Source: Antedon bifida
Taxonomy: Eukaryota; Echinodermata; Crinoidea; Comatulida; Antedonidae
Assembly (NCBI GenBank): GCA_963402885.1
Contig: OY727093.1
Location: 28,581,409 to 28,645,408 of the forward strand
Reading direction: 5' to 3'
Length of the DNA: 64,000 nt
In this document: positions 14,601 to 23,705 of the stretch, in pieces
How positions within the stretch are numbered: the stretch's first letter is position 1
Layout of the letters: every line of letters starts with the position of its first letter
Notes under the pieces: generated by a model
What the model was told of the DNA's origin: nothing
Seen by the model: the letters and a program-made list of their open reading frames with translations, nothing else
Databases searched by the model: none
Program-made: the position numbers and the translations under genes

Positions 14601-17600
14601 TTTCCACTTTTTCTCTCTTTACCATTAATAGTCATCTTTATAGATAAACAATTTATTTTGTTTGATGTGTTTTTTTACTTCCCAATGGAATCTTTAATTT
14701 CCAAATTAATAATTATAGAATATTGACATTCATATATAAGTTGCTAAATTAATTAAATCTTGTGTTTTTAATATCTTGATTGCTGTGAAATTTATTTAGT
14801 AATACTTTTTCAATTAATTTTTATTCATGATTTTTTTTTATTGCCACGGTGTAGATTTCAGTTTAAAACAATTTTCTGCAATGAGAGTGTATTCCAAGAA
14901 CATTCCCTTATTTGCCAAATTTATTTATTATCATGACGTGCCTAATTTGCATATGTCCCTCTTATTTTACCAAATTTATTAAAAAATGATATACCTTATT
15001 TGCATATGTACCCTTATTTTAACATATTCATTAACATAATCATGCTAGTCTACTGATGTTTTCAAGAGTGCGCTTAAGACACATTTGCTGTCGGCTGCTT
15101 TTGGCAATTAAAGATTTAATTTGTTTAGCTAGATACCCACATCACTGAGAACACCTGTGAGTTATGTACTGGCTGGTCTATGCACCTTAAATTGCTGGTA
15201 AATGGAAGCAGTGATGTGGGTTCGATTTGGTTTTGTTTTTTATTCGGTTTTTGTCAAATTTATCAATAGTATTTAGGTTTAAGGTTAATATGTTTCATGG
15301 TTTTCACAAGCGCATTGAGCACTTTAGTGGATATGTGCGATGTATAAATCTTATTATTATTATTATCATACATGTATTTAACTTACAGTTTTTCAGCTAG
15401 GTTTTGTACATTTACCACTATTACACAAAATTATATCATTTCATTGTAAGCTACAAAATTCATTTAGAACGTGATGTTAAAGTCATTTTATTTGATATTG
15501 ATTTTTAGTTCCTGACCTATAATGGATTATGTATTGTATTATTATTGCTAATTTGTAAGCATAATAACAATATAATTATTAACTCCAAAGTTTAAACTGC
15601 ATTGGAGTTTATTGTAAAAAATTAATATCAAGAAAGTACAATGACACTGACAGTACAATTTCAATTTTGTTTGATGATGACTTGCATGGCATTTCCGTGG
15701 TCTAAAGCTCTGTCTACACTATCAAACTACTGTAGTTAGACAAACAAAGTACGATACCAAATAAAATATGGTAGTGATATGACATCACCATGTCCATATA
15801 TGGGCACATCACATTTTTTAGTCACATAAAGGGGATAAAGTTTGATAATGTAAATTTGTATGTATATAATATGTATATATAATATTAATTTTTAAAATTC
15901 ACAGTAGTGAAATATAATGTCCTTTTTAAGAATCATGTCAAAGATTATAGTTATCGTTTTTTTTTTCATTTTAAACATTTTAAATGACCCTGCTAACCCA
16001 AAAATGATCTATAAAATATCCTAAGATAACCAAAAACAGAAAAAAAAGCAAAGGAACCATTTCCAGCATATGAGAGCTCACCGGAACAGTATTCACAGGT
16101 GCTTGAGTGAAAAAGGCATCTGTCTATCCTATCCTACCAAAATAAGAACAAAAAAGATCAGCATTAAAAGAAAATTATGCAAAAAATATACATATATTTA
16201 ATGTATTGTTGTTTAAACTAAAGTATAATGATTTATAATGCTCTGTTGATTGATGGCTTTTTGCTAGTATGTTGTTTCCTTTTTATTATTCTTTAATTCC
16301 TATTTCTGTGAACGCTAAATTTAGTATCATAAACTGAACAACTTGAGAACATTTACATGCGAGTGCAGTAGTAAGAAAGTGTGAATCGCACGCTTTCAAT
16401 TTGTTTACAGAGACAACTAAAAATTGCCTAATGACTTTCAGAAAGTGCATTCTTCTTATATATCCATATAATGTGTTTTTTTATTGCTGAACAATAATCC
16501 TAATTAGATACACGACCCAAGAGGCTGATACAGATATTGAATTAAACAGCATTGTTCAAAATGACTAGGAGCTTGCTTGTGTTTTTTATATCACCAATTA
16601 ATATGAATTGTATGACAGACAATGTGGCTATTTATTTTTCGTATAGTTTATATCTTATAAATTTTATTAAAACATGTAATATCAATCATTAAAGGTGCCC
16701 CTGAAAACATAATTATTGACAATTTTGTTGTTGAATATGCCATTTTAATGTCACATAATAGTTTTCCACTTTGACCAAAAATTAAATCGAAAACAAATTT
16801 ATTTACCTGAAATTTTAAAGCAAGAAATAGTCAAATTGGCTGCCATGCCATTTTAGTCTCTATTTTGTCATTTTAAAAGTGAAAAAAATTTGTTTTCGTT
16901 TTTTCTCCTATGGAAGTGATTAAATTTATTAAAACTACAAAATAACTAATTCAAAGTCTGATTTAATTAATCTTCATGTTTTTTGGGGGACAATACATCT
17001 TGAAATTACATGCAAAATAATTTAAAAAAAATTCTACAGTAATACACAACGATCTAAATGATGTAGAAGTGTGTTGTATTATAATCATTTTTTTCAATAA
17101 TTAAATTTGTGACGTCCAAAACGTTGTTAGGTTTGCACTCAATTTAATATATTTAATTCTAGTATTGTTATTTTTATCATCAGTATTATTTTTGCTGTAA
17201 GCTATCATTGCGTTAAAAAAATTTATTGTTGAATATGCCACATAATAGTTATTCACTTTGACCAAAAATTAGATCTAATAAAAATGTATATACCTGAAAT
17301 ACCTGGAGGTCCCTTTCATCTTTGAAAATATAATAATTTTTTCAATATTTAAATTTGTGACGTTTTGCACTCAATTTAATATATTTAATTCTACAGTAGT
17401 ATTGTTATTCTTATCATCAGTATTATTTTTGCCGTAAGCTATCATTGCGTTAAAAAAATCATTAAAAAGATATCGGATACAAATGTGAAAGCATGTTAGA
17501 AATCCCACGTAGTAGATCATGTTCTTACAAATGTCGTTTCCACTTTAACTTACAGTCGTCTTTGCTTTGCCACATTAATGTTTAATTCCCAAATTGACTA

Positions 17601-20600
17601 AAACTCTCTCCATCGTGATTTCAAACATAAAAACAGGAAACCTTGTTTTGCATATTTGCTACAACTTGAGAAAAAATAAAATACTAGAATAAAATTCATC
17701 GTTTATTTTAGAAAGTAATGACTTTTATTAATTCTTATATTTTCTTCCATTAAAAGAAATAACATTGTAATTTTTTTTTATTATATTAAGTGGAATTAAT
17801 ATAATTTATATTTAAAGATGTATTGTCCCCCTGAAAAAAATATTTGTGTTGAATATGTCATTTTAATGTCACATAATACTTAATAGTTATACACTTTGAC
17901 CAAAAACTGGATAAAAAACAAATTATTTACCTGGAAAAATGTAAATAAAGCAAAAACTACCTAAATTGTCTGTCTGACAATGGTTTTTGGTTAAAATTAA
18001 CTGTTTATTTTGAATTTTTATTTATTTTTTTATTTTGTTTCTATGTGAATAACTTTATTATAACTGCAAAAGGCCTATTTAAAGTCTGATTTTATTAATC
18101 TTCATTTTTTATGTATTTGGGGGACAATACATCTTTAAGCTTCAACATATTATATAATAATTGTCAGCATGTGAACACAATATCAAATGGTAAATCCTTC
18201 AAATTTTTTAATGAAATTATAATTTATATATTTTAGGAGAAAAAAAGAAAAAGAAGGACAACAAAGAGGAGGACAAAAAAGATGGAAAGAAAGACAATAA
18301 AAAGGGAAAAGGAAAAGAAAAAGAGGTAAAAAAAAAATCATCATTTTACTTGTTAATCTCTCATTTTTACAGAATCCTCTTGCGCGATTTCATAAAATAA
18401 ACAATTTCATAACCTTTAATAATATTAGTAATTTTGTTTTTAATAACACTTTCATGGGCATTTAATTTTTGTGATTAACATTTTGTTTGAAGATAGTACG
18501 GTTACCCCATCCATTGCTTAAGGCTTAATTCAACTAGCATGAAATAGCCAATTATTACTAGATATTTTATCTAATTTCAATAAAACCGAATAAAATTATA
18601 GCCAATCAACCATTCAATCCCAACTTCCAAATCACTGAAAAAGTTTGTCTATAAAAAAACAAAATACAGATTATTGACCTCGTTGAGTTCCAACTGACTG
18701 CATTATGGGTAATGACATGCAGTCATCGCCCACAGAATAACTGATTATGTATAATGATTTTAATAGTCGCGACACAGACACGTTTTTGTGTTTAAGTGTA
18801 ATTTTACTTGTCAACAGTTTACCTAAATGTTGTAACCGGATCTTTGCACTGACTGTACATTGTGAATTAATGTTAAAGTGTCTATTCCTAAAAGCCTATT
18901 ATAACCTAATGACAAACATAGTAGAATGATTGAATGACCTCTGCTTTCCAATAAACCGTAGTTGCATTATGTTGCCATCTTCAGTTTAATAACATTAGCT
19001 CATACAGTACAAGTTGTGGTCTGTCCGACAAATCGTAACAAATAGAATTTCCACATAAACATAAGGAATTCATTACAAGGGATAACTATGAATTAACCTA
19101 TGAAAACAAAGACAGAAAACATGTCAGAAATCATAAAAATAACACATTTTCAGCAAAAACTGTGTTAAAGTTGAAACACACCCTTATGCTTAACTAAACG
19201 TAAACTAAGACTCAACCACCAAGACCTACAATGAATAAACCACTCCAGTAAATGTGTCTAAAATACACAATATTATCCACAGCCTCTGGATCTAATTACT
19301 TATTTTATATCTACACTTGCATCAGTTTTATGTGCAATATGTGTTAAATAATGGTAATATTCTGCTGTATAGAATTGTATAATGAATTAGCAAACCTCTT
19401 TGTTATATTGTAAATGCGTTTTATAGTAAATGATTCTTCACACAATGCTTCAAATGTTATTCAATATTACCATTTTCGATAAGTTAAGAGCGCTTTTTTT
19501 TGTTGTAGTAATTGTACTTAAACTCAACACGAATTTGAATCATAAAATAGTACATTAGCAAATGATTATGTTATGCAGCTGTTTATTTGTCTTTTTTTTC
19601 TGTTATAGTTTGGTTATCAGTTCTTTCACTTCTATTTCCTATCCCTGAAACAGTTTTATTTATTGTTACCATTAAACTTATTGTAAATGTATGCTTGTTA
19701 TTTTTTTTCTTGGACTGTTTCAAATAAATTTGAATGAAATGAAAATGAGTAATAATACTGCATTTTCACAGGATAAAGAGCGACCCAAAAGTAAGAACAA
19801 AGCGAAATCAAGAATGGCTGCAAGCCCCACTCCAACAAGAGAGAAGAAAACAACAGTCATAAAAGCACCACCGCTACCAAAAGACATGAACCCAGTCAGC
19901 TGTGGCGACCCAGTCCTAGATGCAAAGTTTAGGTCTAAGCTTTATATACAGGTATGGACAGCTCAACCCTTTATACCTTGGCTCCTCAATCTAGTTTAAT
20001 TTAATACATTTAAATTTGATTGAAACTTATTAATAATGTACGTTTCAAACTAGAAATTGGAAACCGTGACATTTCATTTAAGAAGACCAAATTATTGATA
20101 TTTCATATAAACAATCGCGATGCGATTCGGTCATAATATGGTTTATTATTAAAATCAAATTATGCATTGCCTCCAAGGCATTATTTTGATTTGATTTCCT
20201 ATATGAATATTTTATCAACTACAGTAAAAGCAGAATGCAAATAACAGATTCACAGAATATTCTAGTGTAAATAAGTATGTCATGTTGACTAGATTTGGTA
20301 GATACACAGAAAAACTCTCTGAAAACCTTCTTTTCTTTTCCTTCTTCTCTGAACGTATCTAACTAATTTTCACATAAAGATTCTTGCCTTTCAAGCTCAA
20401 ATGTAGTACAGGAGAACCCCTCTGTTGGGACACCCCTATTGAGGGGGCAGTTTCCTGTGAAATAAATGAGGGGAAATAATATATTAAATAATATATATAA
20501 ATCCATAAGGCCAATTACTGAAAAAATGACAATGCTATGGGTATCAGTGGCTGGATCTCAATGTAAAATAAGCAAATAGCTAAATCAATACCATAAAGTA

Positions 20601-21297
20601 AAACAGCCAGAAAAAATTAGCAGAGCTTAAGGTAATACTGTACAGTACTAAAAAACTATGGCAAACACCCATTGCTATTCTGGGGTTAATTAATGGGACA
20701 CTTTTGGGACACTGGTGTTCTCCTATAATAGGGGTTATACTGTAGTTAATTAAAGTTGTGATAAGAAGAATTGAAGATGATTTGGATGAGGATAATCCAG
20801 CTCCTTGTTCACACACAAGAATATGTATTTTGAAATAGTTAAAGATGCTTTGTCCCCAAAAACATGAAAATTAATAAACTCAGACTTTAAATAGGCCATT
20901 TTGATAAAGTTATTCACTTCTGTACAAAATTATTTCACATATAAAAAGACAAAAGAAACATTTAATTTTAACCAAAAACCATTTTCTGACAGACAATTTA
21001 AGTACTTTTTGCTTTAAATTACATTTTTTCAGGTAAATAATTTTCGATACAGTTTTTGGTCAAAGTGAATAACTACTATGTGACATTAAAATGGCATTTA
21101 AAAAAAAAAATTGAGACAATATATCTCTAAAGAACTCCATCCAATCCATTCATATACAGACATTAATTTATATGCATGTATTGTCCTAATATATTCAGGT
21201 GTATGGTCTTCTTGGTGATATGATGGAGAATATGGTGGGTATGTTTGAGGACATCAAAATGGAGGAAGATCAGATCATCATGAATGCATTGTCATAG
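2595..21297 (+). CDS. MYCBPAP: MYCBP-associated protein (MYCBPAP), 19-exon gene
   Basis: Spliced coding region joined from 2595-2649, 7376-7623, 7708-7879, 8109-8215, 8393-8561, 8854-8973, 9116-9179, 9354-9436, 9696-9820, 9931-10052, 10319-10538, 10925-11188, 11635-11781, 12132-12367, 12464-12573, 13617-13649, 18237-18325, 19772-19951 and 21199-21297. All introns are GT-AG, every junction keeps frame, and the sum is 2643 nt (880 residues plus TAG). Family hallmarks I recognise: GPRFDVNGQIIPHSILG, ALRNWQMKMLERKK, YRVGSEFW, FIGPSLQF, a beta-rich ASH/MSP-like domain at about residues 445-580, then GVRTPDRARSPVDAYITDEE and a lysine-rich tract near the C-terminus. Length is close to that of the vertebrate protein (about 950). 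The family binds MYCBP/AMY-1 and in mammals is a testis/sperm flagellum protein linked to the axonemal central apparatus; an axonemal role here is inferred. The N-terminal exon choice is uncertain (see entries at 3436 and 5921). Confidence 0.93.
3436..3537 (+). CDS. MYCBPAP: MYCBPAP candidate alternative first or cassette exon 1b
   Basis: ATG at 3459 starts a basic, Ser-rich peptide (MNSTESSLLSLRANKTRRRS) ending in phase 1 at a GTAAGA donor. An upstream acceptor (gttag before 3436) would make it a 102-nt internal exon that is open in the phase set by exon 1a, so inclusion would keep the frame. It may therefore be either an alternative start exon or a 34-codon cassette. Composition resembles exons 1a and 1c. 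Confidence 0.45.
4583..4885 (+). mobile_element. Family B MITE-like copy
   Basis: Opens ctattgtctccctgaaaaaa, ends ggggccaatatatctttaaa; interior shares gccactttgaacaaaattgg and aataacctattcaaagtctg with other family B copies. Confidence 0.75.
4879..5431 (+). mobile_element. Family B-like long element
   Basis: Ends are the same inverted repeat (ctttaaagatgtattgtccc ... ggaacaatacatctttaa), but the interior is different and longer (553 bp). It abuts or shares an end with the copy at 4583. Confidence 0.6.
5921..6068 (+). CDS. MYCBPAP: MYCBPAP candidate alternative first exon 1c
   Basis: ATG at 5921 (or 5930) begins a Ser/Arg/Asn-rich peptide (MYDMDLKYTIIDRTAQSRLS and onward, about 49 residues) ending in phase 1 at a clean GTAAGT donor. 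It splices in frame to 7376 (Asn-Gln-Ala-Ser). The region just upstream holds no other evident exon, so it may have its own promoter. Third possible N-terminus for this gene. Confidence 0.5.
6362..6492 (+). mobile_element. Family A MITE copy, right end lost
   Basis: Left arm aagccctgtctacactatc, two internal atatggtagtgatatgccca-type units and the catcatcatgtccatatat core; the right inverted repeat is missing. Lies in the intron before exon 2. Confidence 0.75.
7137..7300 (-). mobile_element. Family A MITE copy
   Basis: Both inverted ends present (aaagctctgtctacac and cgacagagcttt), flanked by TA on each side. Inverted orientation relative to the copy at 6362. Confidence 0.88.
7376..7623 (+). 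CDS. MYCBPAP: MYCBPAP exon 2
   Basis: Acceptor ctatttctgcag; read with one base from exon 1 it gives EASTDFLSIPKHWFRLSD, a charged linker, then GEDIQALAIDLSHLQK, which resembles a motif near the N-terminus of the family. Ends in phase 0 at AAG|GTAGTT. An internal ATG|GTGAGT at 7506 is a possible alternative donor but would drop the conserved GEDIQALAID segment. Confidence 0.85.
7708..7879 (+). CDS. MYCBPAP: MYCBPAP exon 3
   Basis: Follows an 84-nt intron, the shortest in the gene. Starts VRAPRPPSGDKAK, continues with a basic stretch and ends VPLMVDDYS in phase 1 at GTAACC. Confidence 0.87.
8109..8215 (+). CDS. MYCBPAP: MYCBPAP exon 4
   Basis: Encodes CSGPRFDVNGQIIPHSILGT followed by IDDFKYEAMIRG. 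The GPRFD...IIPHSILG block is one of the best-conserved family signatures. Phase 1 in, phase 0 out, donor GTAAAA. Confidence 0.93.
8393..8561 (+). CDS. MYCBPAP: MYCBPAP exon 5
   Basis: Acceptor tttattttag. Proline-rich start (SPHNLEPPDRPQTPK), then ALRNWQMKMLERKKTQGYIS, predicted helical. Ends in phase 1 at GTATGT. Confidence 0.92.
8655..8768 (-). mobile_element. Family A MITE copy, degraded
   Basis: Core (gatgtgcccatatggacatgatgatgtcat) and a worn right arm; the left terminal repeat is missing. MYCBPAP intron 5. Confidence 0.7.
8854..8973 (+). CDS. MYCBPAP: MYCBPAP exon 6
   Basis: Encodes LLLKPADTLVMNQAKEYRET followed by QEERYRLDRAIPAVQYGKG; helical, matching the family region after the NWQ motif. 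Phase 1 on both sides, donor GTAAGT. Confidence 0.92.
9116..9179 (+). CDS. MYCBPAP: MYCBPAP exon 7
   Basis: 64-nt exon giving YRVGSEFWKQQERVGDELSG, a conserved family signature. Donor is GTAAGT at 9180, leaving phase 2. Confidence 0.92.
9354..9436 (+). CDS. MYCBPAP: MYCBPAP exon 8
   Basis: Encodes MTLTQTERGYPPPVEHIGHP then DVIKQEI; the MTxTxTxRG...PVxHIG pattern fits the family. Ends in phase 1 at GTAAGT. A family A MITE begins only about 13 nt into the following intron. Confidence 0.92.
9450..9594 (+). mobile_element. Family A MITE copy next to a splice donor
   Basis: Three internal aatatggtagtgat units and a good right arm (tagtgtagacagagcttta). The left arm is missing and the element starts about 13 nt after the exon 8 donor. 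Confidence 0.82.
9696..9820 (+). CDS. MYCBPAP: MYCBPAP exon 9
   Basis: Encodes GVQLEGVRSSTPVNYPWKKS then SYFKDWKNTLRDVDIDLDEF and KP; phase 1 in, phase 0 out, donor GTAGGT. Confidence 0.92.
9931..10052 (+). CDS. MYCBPAP: MYCBPAP exon 10
   Basis: Encodes DLANLQVIGRNHSTLMAENE then an acidic tail ending in PENEEN; leads into the ASH-like domain. Phase 2 out at GTGAGT. Confidence 0.91.
10071..10233 (-). mobile_element. Family A MITE copy
   Basis: Both arms present (aagctctgtctacactatc and agtttagacagagcttt), TA at both borders. MYCBPAP intron 10. Confidence 0.88.
10319..10538 (+). CDS. MYCBPAP: MYCBPAP exon 11 (ASH-like domain, first half)
   Basis: Encodes DPLAGQPDIEQPFIGPSLQF, ARVTFEAFAGVRNTSHLYLV and NDGTTTIYYNWK. 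The alternating hydrophobic pattern and NxGTxxIxYxW signature are those of the beta-sandwich (ASH/MSP-like) part of this family. Phase 0 out at GTATAT. Confidence 0.95.
10667..10750 (+). mobile_element. tRNA-like SINE head
   Basis: ttgtggcttggtggttatga resembles an A box region and gggtcctgggtttgcc a B box; followed by an A-run. No cloverleaf good enough for a tRNA gene. Confidence 0.45.
10925..11188 (+). CDS. MYCBPAP: MYCBPAP exon 12 (ASH-like domain, second half)
   Basis: 88 codons containing RFYFNTSSGVLLPGDSLKFP, FVFKSPNSGIFTEKWHLETK and LEVVLRGVAL: strands of the same Ig-like fold. The RFYFxxxxGVxLPG segment is the most diagnostic stretch in the gene. Phase 0 on both sides, donor GTAGGC. 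Confidence 0.96.
11213..11316 (+). mobile_element. Family A MITE copy, right half missing
   Basis: Left arm aagcactgtctacactatc and three internal units, then breaks off into the 11317-11370 spacer that also flanks the copy at 15705. Confidence 0.8.
11371..11498 (+). mobile_element. Family A MITE copy
   Basis: Both arms present; one internal unit and a shortened core. Fills most of MYCBPAP intron 12 together with the copy at 11213. Confidence 0.87.
11635..11781 (+). CDS. MYCBPAP: MYCBPAP exon 13
   Basis: 49 codons; carries the family signature AGVRTPDRARSPVDAYITDE. Phase 0 both sides, donor GTATGC. The preceding intron is occupied largely by two family A MITEs. Confidence 0.95.
12132..12367 (+). 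CDS. MYCBPAP: MYCBPAP exon 14
   Basis: Encodes MHFSNDVINQLKEVYMEQFP, an acidic helical stretch (KKELMALEDEDLREELLNKM) and YFPPFTPAQSKMYTV. Phase 2 out at GTGAGT. Confidence 0.9.
12464..12573 (+). CDS. MYCBPAP: MYCBPAP exon 15
   Basis: Encodes YNVLSEVMDKMVTHAMILRN then MLGMPEKEETMPETDQ. Phase 2 in, phase 1 out, donor GTAAGT. Confidence 0.88.
12902..13252 (-). mobile_element. Family B copy nested in family C
   Basis: Inverted ends ttaaagatgtattgtcccc and gggggacaatatatctttaa; sits between two family C half-copies in MYCBPAP intron 15. Reverse orientation relative to 4583. Confidence 0.8.
13274..13399 (+). mobile_element. Family C copy
   Basis: Opens agtagaactcctccttcggg with gggacacccctattcaggg and closes ggtgtccccttaatcgaggttctgtat. 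A partial copy precedes the nested family B element at about 12818-12901. Confidence 0.6.
13617..13649 (+). CDS. MYCBPAP: MYCBPAP exon 16 (33-nt microexon)
   Basis: Acceptor tcatgtttcag and donor GTAAGT bound 33 nt encoding ILAANENLRGL. It is phase 1 on both sides, so skipping it would also keep frame. Confidence 0.7.
   Translation, partial: FLQQTRIYVA
14424..14550 (+). mobile_element. Family A MITE copy
   Basis: Left arm shortened (aaagctcaaatcagtttg), core intact, right arm gtttgatagtgtagacagaa. Confidence 0.8.
15140..15365 (+). mobile_element. SINE-like repeat
   Basis: B box-like gtgggttcgatttgg near 15217 and a tail gcgcattgagcac...gatgtataaatc followed by a TTA microsatellite (15345-15367); the tail resembles that of the SINE at 21598. 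Confidence 0.5.
15705..15852 (+). mobile_element. Family A MITE copy
   Basis: Left arm aagctctgtctacactatc; degraded right arm (aagtttgataatgtaaat). Shares about 75 bp of left flank with the copy at 11371. Confidence 0.8.
16688..17003 (+). mobile_element. Family B copy
   Basis: Left end worn (cattaaaggtgcccctgaaa), right end gggggacaatacatcttgaa; interior homologous to 17811. Confidence 0.75.
17130..17460 (+). repeat. Local duplication of about 90 bp
   Basis: tttgcactcaatttaatata through ctatcattgcgttaaaaaaa occurs at about 17130-17221 and again at 17365-17459, with part of a family B interior between. Confidence 0.8.
17811..18138 (+). mobile_element. Family B copy, both ends intact
   Basis: Best reference copy: tttaaagatgtattgtcccc ... 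gggggacaatacatctttaa, 328 bp, no ORF. Confidence 0.85.
18237..18325 (+). CDS. MYCBPAP: MYCBPAP exon 17 (lysine-rich)
   Basis: Encodes GEKKKKKDNKEEDKKDGKKD then NKKGKGKEKE. Vertebrate members also have a Lys/Glu-rich low-complexity stretch near the C-terminus. Phase 1 in, phase 0 out, donor GTAAAA. It follows a 4.6-kb repeat-filled intron. Confidence 0.82.
19772..19951 (+). CDS. MYCBPAP: MYCBPAP exon 18
   Basis: 60 codons: a basic start (DKERPKSKNKAKSRMAASPT) and PPLPKDMNPVSCGDPVLDAK then FRSKLYIQ. Phase 0 both sides, donor GTATGG. Confidence 0.88.
20408..20744 (+). mobile_element. Family C copy, long form
   Basis: Ends tacaggagaacccctctg...gggacacccctattgaggg and gggacactggtgttctcc...ggggttatactgta look like inverted ends of one element of about 335 bp. 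Confidence 0.55.
20839..21131 (-). mobile_element. Family B copy just upstream of MYCBPAP last exon
   Basis: Ends gttaaagatgctttgtcccc and gagacaatatatctctaaag; 67 bp before the last exon. Confidence 0.8.
21199..21297 (+). CDS. MYCBPAP: MYCBPAP last exon (stop TAG)
   Basis: Encodes VYGLLGDMMENMVGMFEDIK then MEEDQIIMNALS and stops. The Met-rich helical C-terminus with VYGLL fits the family. The transcript continues into a 3' UTR with polyadenylation signals near 21570 and 21584. Confidence 0.9.
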   Translation: MYGLLGDMMENMVGMFEDIKMEEDQIIMNALS

Positions 21298-21568
21298 CAA
21301 CCAGTTCAAGATGGATAAGTCACAGGGATTCCTCATGCAGAAATGACAGTGAGGCTAGAAAATGGAAGAATGTGTCAGGGAAGAAGATGGAGAATGTGGA
21401 AACCAAATTTATTTAAAACAAGGATTTAAAATTCCGTCCATTGTATATAACAAAATTATGTTTATCAGCCAAAAAAAAAAAAAAAAAAAAAGTGTGAAAA
21501 AAAAAGTGAATGCTGGTTGATGTAAGATAAACAAAAATATGAATTATTTATAGCCTTATTTTAAATTG

Positions 21569-21589
21569 AATAAATGTATTTACAATAAA
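21569..21589 (+). promoter_or_regulatory. Polyadenylation signals of MYCBPAP
   Basis: Two AATAAA hexamers (21569-21574 and 21584-21589), about 270-290 nt after the stop codon. An A-run near 21470-21490 within the UTR could cause internal priming in oligo-dT cDNA. Confidence 0.65.
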
Positions 21590-21597
21590 GCAATGTG

Positions 21598-21873
21598 TTA
21601 TTATTAATAATTAATATAGCGCATATAAGGAAAAGCCCTCAATGCGCTGCACATTATTACCCCGCCCTCAAACACTGGAAACATACTCCCATAATGCAGC
21701 TAGTAATCAGTGCAAAGTTGCGTCTTGCCCGGTACCCATTTTAAATACCTGGGTGGAGAGAGGCAAATGTAAGTAAAGCATCTTGCCTAAAGGATACAAG
21801 CAATGCCGCAAGAGTTGGATTCGAACCATGATCTCACAATCAGTAATCAAACATCAAACACACTGCGCCATAT
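21598..21873 (-). mobile_element. tRNA-derived SINE
   Basis: On the - strand: a tRNA-like head with tggcgcagtg (A box-like) and ggttcgaatcc (perfect B box), a body with ccgggcaagacgcaac, and a tail gcgcattgaggg...tatatgcgctatattaatta running into TTA-type repeats. It starts just past the MYCBPAP poly(A) signals. Confidence 0.75.
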
Positions 21874-22904
21874 GCCCTCAAGGCCGTTAAGTTATATTTC
21901 CCCAAAAATTCTAAGTATAGGCAAACATTTAAACTGTGCCTAGCAAAATGCTGACAATAAACGGTTTTATTTTCATGAACAATTTCTCTTTTTACTAATA
22001 GTGTTGTAAGGAATAGTATAGCCTATAACGTTCCCCTTATCTGATGTCTTTTTAATGTCATCAAAGACATAAACTGATCGGCAATATTATTCTATTAGAT
22101 AATGAAATAAGCGCATCGATTATCTAAACAAATTCTTAGAAAAATCAATCAAAATTGTTTCATAGAAACATGTTTTCTGTTTACAAAATATAAAATGAAA
22201 CGTTTCCAATATTCTTTTTAATCATTTAGACCATGGCGATTCCTTGAAAACATTCAAATTTGTTTGATGGTAATAATTTTGCCATTAAAATTTACAAAAT
22301 GACGTTGAATAATTTTACTTGGAAGGCAATATCTCACGCTCACACCAGCAATTATCAGTATTTTGAATTTTAAATTTTGAATATTTCCATGAATTATGTT
22401 GCCATTCTCTAATTTAATTAATAATCCTTTTCGTTTTATTTAGAAATACAATTACCAAAAAAATATTAAGCATCATATCCATGATGTGAATACAAACGTT
22501 TATTAAGGATTCTCAAAAATGTTTATTCCTTGAAACTCAATTTTCTCAGTTTTACGCGTTTTTCAATTAATTTATTAAGAAGCAACTGCACACCCAAATG
22601 TATCGTTGCAGCCTAATGTGAATTCGCAATTAAATTTCGAAGAAGCTTCATCAAATCTCTTATGACCTATAATATGCTAACTACAAATGCAAAGTATACG
22701 TACAGGCCTCGCAGCGATTAAAGTTTGCCAGTCCTTCATTTAGATATAGCAAATATGCGTAGTAGCTAGAATATAATTCTGGGTGTTGTAGAAATAACAA
22801 CACCCAGCAGCTAATTCTTGTACGGTACCACATCTAGCAATGTTAAACATCCTGCAGTATAGGCCCATATCGTAGTATCTAACTCCTAATATTAACTTAA
22901 CCTA

Positions 22905-23172
22905 AAGCTCTGTCTACACTATCAAACTAGTGTGATGTGCCAAAAATTCCTTATTCATCCTCTGAAAGTTAGTCTCTACCCCTTTCACACCAAAATCAAA
23001 ACTCCGGAAATCAATCTAAAGTTTAACTGTGAAAGGGCTATAAAATTGGTTCACTGACTTTGACATATGGTAGTGGTATGCTTAAATATGGTAGTGATAT
23101 GACATCATCATGTCCATATATGGGCACATCACATTTTTTTGTCACATAGAGTTTGATAGTGTAGACAGAGCT
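22905..23172 (+). mobile_element. Family A MITE copy with internal insertion
   Basis: Both arms present, but about 110 bp of unrelated sequence (about 22941-23060) splits the left arm from the repeat units. Confidence 0.8.
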
Positions 23173-23262
23173 TAACCCTCATAATCTCTCACTATGCTAC
23201 AGTATATCACATGGGATGAAGATTTCTAGATTAGAATTGACAAGTGTATCTCACTCATTGCA

Positions 23263-23313
23263 TTAAAAAGTGCTACAAGAATTTACAAATTCAACAAGAA
23301 GCTCTCCAAGAAA
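23263..23313 (-). CDS. Candidate terminal exon next to the 68-bp array
   Basis: The last array unit reads from acceptor atacttag into FLGELLVEFVNSCSTF and TAA. Phase 0 fits the candidate exon at 24220. Only the first part is shared with the array units. Product unknown; weak. Confidence 0.22.
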   Translation of the reverse strand, partial: FLGELLVEFVNSCSTF

Positions 23314-23705
23314 CTAAGTATAAAATACAGTATTAAAGATCAGGTCAAAAAGTAATACTTACCATGAAGCTCTCCAAGAAACTAAGTATAAAATACAGTA
23401 CTAAAGATCAAGTAAAAAAGTTAAACTTACCATGAAGCTCTCCAAGAAACTAAGTATAAAATACAGTACTAAAGATCAAGTAAGAAAGTAAAACTTACCA
23501 TGAAGCTCTCCAAGAAACTAAGTATAAAATACAGTACTAAAGATCAAGTAAAAAAGTAAAACTTACCATGAAGCTCTCCAAGAAACTAAGTATAAAATAC
23601 AGTACTAAAGATCAAGTAAAAAAAGTAAAACTTACCATGAAGCTCTCCAAGAAACTAAGTATAAAATACAGTACTAAAGATCAAGTAAAAAAGTAAAACT
23701 TACCA
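23298..23705 (-). repeat. 68-bp tandem repeat, six copies
   Basis: gaagctctcc recurs at 23298, 23366, 23434, 23502, 23570 and 23639 (period 68, once 69), with few differences. On the - strand each unit contains atacttag, then tttcttggagagcttcatg, then GTAAGT, i.e. an acceptor, a 19-nt exon-like segment and a donor. Confidence 0.93.

Larger units (their letters stand above)
13650..18236 (+). other. MYCBPAP intron 16, repeat-filled
   Basis: No further convincing exon. Holds two family A copies, two full and one partial family B copies, a SINE-like repeat and a local duplication. A 12-nt segment at about 14231-14242 between cacag and gtaagt would keep frame but lacks a pyrimidine tract. Confidence 0.6.

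Noticed and set aside
23298-23705. CRISPR array
   Set aside because: The repeat is perfectly tandem with no unique spacers, and the window is eukaryotic.
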